Origin: an uncultured bacterium
GTDB taxonomy: Bacteria; Chloroflexota; Anaerolineae; J036; Brachytrichaceae
Length of the DNA stretch: 64,000 bases
Assembly (NCBI GenBank): GCA_903873965.1
Contig: CAIQQO010000235.1
Location: forward strand, 1-64,000
Reading direction: 5' to 3'
Numbering within the stretch: the first letter of the stretch is position 1; each line of letters begins with the position of its first letter. The notes beneath the pieces were generated by a model. It was not told the origin of the DNA, ran no database searches, and was given only the letters and a program-made list of their open reading frames with translations. Shown in pieces: positions 61,953 through 64,000 of the stretch. Made by a program: the position numbers and the translations under genes.

Positions 61953-62026
61953 CGGGGTGTAGCGCAGCCCGGTAGCGCACTTGCATGGGGTGCAAGGGGT
62001 CCAGAGTTCAAATCTCTGCACCCCGA
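61953..62026 (+). tRNA. tRNA-Pro (anticodon GGG)
   Basis: A complete cloverleaf of 74 nt: acceptor CGGGGTG with CACCCCG, D-stem GCGC/GCGC, anticodon stem CTTGC/GCAAG with loop ATGGGGT (GGG), T-stem CAGAG/CTCTG with loop TTCAAAT, and discriminator A. No CCA is encoded. It reads CCC and CCU codons. A strong rho-independent terminator follows. Confidence 0.96.
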
Positions 62027-62031
62027 CTTAC

Positions 62032-62073
62032 AAGAACGAGCAGATGCAGAAATGCATTTGCTCGTTCTTTTTT
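62032..62073 (+). terminator. Rho-independent terminator of tRNA-Pro
   Basis: AAGAACGAGCAGATGCA (62032-62048) pairs with TGCATTTGCTCGTTCTT (62053-62069) with one G-U pair, a 4-nt loop and a T-run to 62073. Confidence 0.93.
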
Positions 62074-62337
62074 AATGCGATTCATACCAATGGAAGAAAA
62101 GGTGTGAGTCGAAATGGTGGAAAAGGGTTGGACTCTCCGTGCATGAAGGTTCGTGCGCCGACTACGAACCCTCATGCATACAGGAGAGGAGTAAGGAGGA
62201 GAAGTCCCATTGGACTGGTTCCACTATAACCGTCCGAGCACCTGTTAACATGACGCCATCTCTACGATGCAGATGACAATAAACCCATGTGCAACCTGAC
62301 GCTTACCCTACGATCTGTTTGACAGGATAATTTTCCT
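62074..62337 (+). other. Gap between tRNA-Pro and the Lgt-like gene, with structured element
   Basis: 264 bp without a credible gene. The middle holds a long hairpin (62133-62188). The end holds the probable ribosome site AGGA (62324-62327) before the ATG at 62338. No tRNA, repeat array or known riboswitch is recognised. Confidence 0.5.
62133..62188 (+). ncRNA. Unidentified long hairpin, possible structured RNA
   Basis: An inner stem TGCATGAAGGTTCGT (62140-62154) / ACGAACCCTCATGCA (62164-62178) has 14 of 15 Watson-Crick pairs and a 9-nt loop. It is capped below by an outer CTCTCC (62133-62138) / GGAGAG (62183-62188) with a small asymmetric bulge. A purine-rich GTAAGGAGGAGAAG tract follows. 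No known RNA family fits. It could be a small RNA, an lgt-like leader element or a remnant of a mobile element. Confidence 0.4.
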
Positions 62338-63174
62338 ATGCCGACGCAGATTTATATATTTTCCGTGGGCATCAATACCTATACGCTGTGTATCGGTCTG
62401 GCCTTGCTTGCAGGCATGGTTGTTGCTCTGTGGCCTTTGCGTGCGTCTCATGAGCGCAGATCGCAGGCGCTGACAGGCTGGTTGGTGATCGCAGGAATGA
62501 CGATGGCTGCTGGACGTGCAGGCTATGTGTTGCTGCATCTTGACTACTTCAGTGAGCATGTGCAGGAAGTGATCTCTGCCGCGAGTCCGGGAATATGGGA
62601 ACATGCAGCGATCGTTGGCGCAGTTGTAGGATGGTGGATCGTCAGGCGTGTGTCGCGCCCGGTATCGGGAATGGCGCTGGTCGTGTCGGCTGGCTTAATC
62701 GGCATCGGAGCGTCGCTCGGATGTATACCACATGGCTGTGCGTACGGTCGCGAGGTATTCTGGACCGAGGGATGGACATGGGCGTTGCGCGCCGACTGGC
62801 CTGATGCCTACACCGTGAATAATCCGCGCTTACCGACGCAGGTTTTCATGATCATCTGGCTGCTGAGTATGATACTGGTGATCGCGGTGCGAAAGATGAG
62901 GGCGATGATGAGACAGGGCATGTCGACGCGCAATGGGACAACCTATGCGTCGTCGCTTGCATCGTATGACGGCGTTGTCTTTGAAGCGACCTTGATTATT
63001 GCATGGGTGGTGCTTTTTGCCGTTGGTGATTTTGCCATCCAATTTGTGCGCGCCGACGTGCAGCCAACGATCAATGGCTGGCGTTGGTCCCAATGCGCCG
63101 ATATGGTGTTGCTTGTGGCAAGTATACTTTCTCTGATTGTGGTTAAAATACGCCTGTCTACAGTGCGACGTTAG
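62338..63174 (+). CDS. Lgt-like integral membrane protein
   Basis: A 278-residue protein with seven or so membrane helices. The pattern follows prolipoprotein diacylglyceryl transferase: GRAGYVLLHLDYF, a loop with IVGAVVGWWIVRR, then GASLGCIPHGCAYGRE, LPTQVF and a C-terminal GWRWSQCADMVLLVA. The Lgt core usually has GRxxN/AGCCYG; here the Arg before the cysteine-rich loop is Cys, so catalysis is doubtful. It could be a divergent Lgt or a paralogue with another role. Several lipoproteins (auracyanin and the protein at 45629) need an Lgt, but a standard copy may lie elsewhere. Confidence 0.6.
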   Translation: MPTQIYIFSVGINTYTLCIGLALLAGMVVALWPLRASHERRSQALTGWLVIAGMTMAAGRAGYVLLHLDYFSEHVQEVISAASPGIWEHAAIVGAVVGWWIVRRVSRPVSGMALVVSAGLIGIGASLGCIPHGCAYGREVFWTEGWTWALRADWPDAYTVNNPRLPTQVFMIIWLLSMILVIAVRKMRAMMRQGMSTRNGTTYASSLASYDGVVFEATLIIAWVVLFAVGDFAIQFVRADVQPTINGWRWSQCADMVLLVASILSLIVVKIRLSTVRR

Positions 63175-63206
63175 TTATGTTTGAGTTCAGGAAGCGATAA
63201 GAATCC

Positions 63207-64000
63207 GTGCGCAGAACTCGTGAACTTCTTTTTCAAATCGATACGCGTAAGCTGGAGTTGCTTCAGACACCGATCAACCAACTTGACCTCAAGATGAAAG
63301 GCACCATCTTCGAAGAGGCGATACCTGCTGTGCAGGCTGACCTTGCTCGTGTGGGGATCAAGAAGCTTGAGCCGGTGTTCTATATCTCCACCGGGTACGG
63401 CTGCATAGCGGGTTCGCCGATCATCGCCTTCGGGTTTTACGACTGCGATCCGCTGCTGAAGGATCTTAACGAAGAGTTCCGCGGCTGGCGCTATTCAGAC
63501 GCCGAGGTGCTCAACCTGCTGCGGCACGAGGTCGGGCACGCGTTCTGCTACGCCTACAAGCTGTATCGCACGCCTGAGTTTCGCCAGTTGTTCGAAGTGC
63601 AAGGCAATTTCTTCAACACCTATCCTGAAGGTGAAAAATACGCCTTTAATCCATGGAGCCGAAACTATGTCAATCCGTCAGGTGATCACTATGCACAGAA
63701 GCACCCGGACGAGGACTTTGCGGAAACGTTTTGTGTGTGGCTGACGCCGCGCTCGGGTTGGCGTCGTAAGTACAAGAACCGACCGATTGTGTTGCAGAAG
63801 ATTGAATATGTAGCGAGCGTCGTTGAAAAGTTCAGCAAAGAAACTCCGCTGATTGAAACGAACATGGCGTGGATGTATGAACGCGTCGAAGACATCCGTA
63901 TGACGGTGGCGCAGTTTATGCACGCGAAACCCAGTCGTTACTACCATCGTGCCTCAGGCTATATTGATCCGGACCTTAAGGCCATGTTTCGCGCGGAGCC
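63207..64000 (+). CDS. Putative zinc metallopeptidase (Peptidase_Mx-like), 5' part
   Basis: The frame runs from a GTG at 63207 off the right edge (264 codons visible). The HExxH motif is at residues 107-111 (LLRHEVGHAF), and a third zinc ligand is likely Glu173 in DEDFAETFCVWL, about 62 residues later. This spacing and the surrounding text match the putative zinc-binding metallopeptidase family PF15887. An in-frame stop nine bases upstream fixes the GTG as the first possible start; AGGAAG lies about 12 bases before it. No signal peptide, so it is probably cytoplasmic. Substrate unknown. Confidence 0.85.
   Translation, partial: MRRTRELLFQIDTRKLELLQTPINQLDLKMKGTIFEEAIPAVQADLARVGIKKLEPVFYISTGYGCIAGSPIIAFGFYDCDPLLKDLNEEFRGWRYSDAEVLNLLRHEVGHAFCYAYKLYRTPEFRQLFEVQGNFFNTYPEGEKYAFNPWSRNYVNPSGDHYAQKHPDEDFAETFCVWLTPRSGWRRKYKNRPIVLQKIEYVASVVEKFSKETPLIETNMAWMYERVEDIRMTVAQFMHAKPSRYYHRASGYIDPDLKAMFRAE

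Noticed and set aside
61953-62026. tRNA considered as selenocysteine tRNA because selB is nearby
   Set aside because: The anticodon is GGG and the stems have normal lengths (7-bp acceptor, 5-bp T stem), so it is tRNA-Pro.
62133-62188. Group II intron domain V
   Set aside because: The catalytic AGC triad and the 34-nt domain V pattern are absent and no reverse transcriptase is nearby.
61981-62229. An open frame of 82 codons overlapping the tRNA-Pro 3' half
   Set aside because: It runs through the tRNA, its terminator and the hairpin; composition is not protein-like.

Overview
The window looks like chromosomal DNA of a Chloroflexota bacterium, probably Anaerolineae-like. The evidence is a Tat-exported, lipid-anchored blue copper protein of the auracyanin type, a CLC channel with CBS and TrkA-C domains, several GGDEF proteins, a DUF2961/GH172 protein, a PF13625 (XPB N-terminal-like) protein without a helicase motor and an MGDG-synthase-like glycosyltransferase. 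Base composition is moderately GC-rich and even. No phage, insertion sequence or CRISPR array is visible. The class assignment is inference.

Layout. 1-3.9 kb: end of an alpha/beta-hydrolase, a BON-LysM protein, auracyanin and a CLC channel. 4-6.8 kb: a four-gene 2-oxoacid:ferredoxin oxidoreductase operon. 6.8-11.2 kb: a MarR regulator and a heterodimeric ABC exporter, with the same 12-bp palindrome in front of each. 11.2-15.7 kb: a receiver-GGDEF protein, an orphan sugar ABC permease and a UvrD-like helicase with an embedded DnaQ-type exonuclease. 15.7-29.2 kb: a catabolic-looking region with two URO-D-fold proteins, a beta-helix protein, GH172, a GDPD-like enzyme, a five-bladed-propeller glycosidase-like protein, an M19-like amidohydrolase, a nitroreductase and a FAD oxidoreductase.

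29-39 kb: a MoxR ATPase, a CoxM-CoxS fusion, era-membrane protein-yraN-methyltransferase, an MGDG-synthase-like protein, mdh and the PF13625 protein. 39-47.6 kb: a degenerate M28 membrane protein, OsmC, a GGDEF-EAL protein, a frameshifted beta-helix pseudogene, a lipoprotein and an enolase-superfamily enzyme. 47.8-64 kb: ygiD, divergent PHP-domain protein and polX, a PAS-GGDEF sensor, an L,D-transpeptidase, selB, a coiled-coil protein, guaA, a membrane protein, tRNA-Pro(GGG), an Lgt-like protein and the start of an HExxH metallopeptidase.

Regulation. Two start types coexist. Many genes have clear Shine-Dalgarno sequences. At least twelve others have a TAnnnT/GATAAT-like -10 box only 6-11 nt before the start codon and no Shine-Dalgarno, which predicts leaderless mRNAs. 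Convergent genes are usually separated by perfect or near-perfect hairpins without strong T-runs. Several divergent gaps hold palindromes that look like operators: the marR/exporter pair, the glycosidase-like/URO-D pair, and three 17-bp repeats beside the enolase-superfamily gene.
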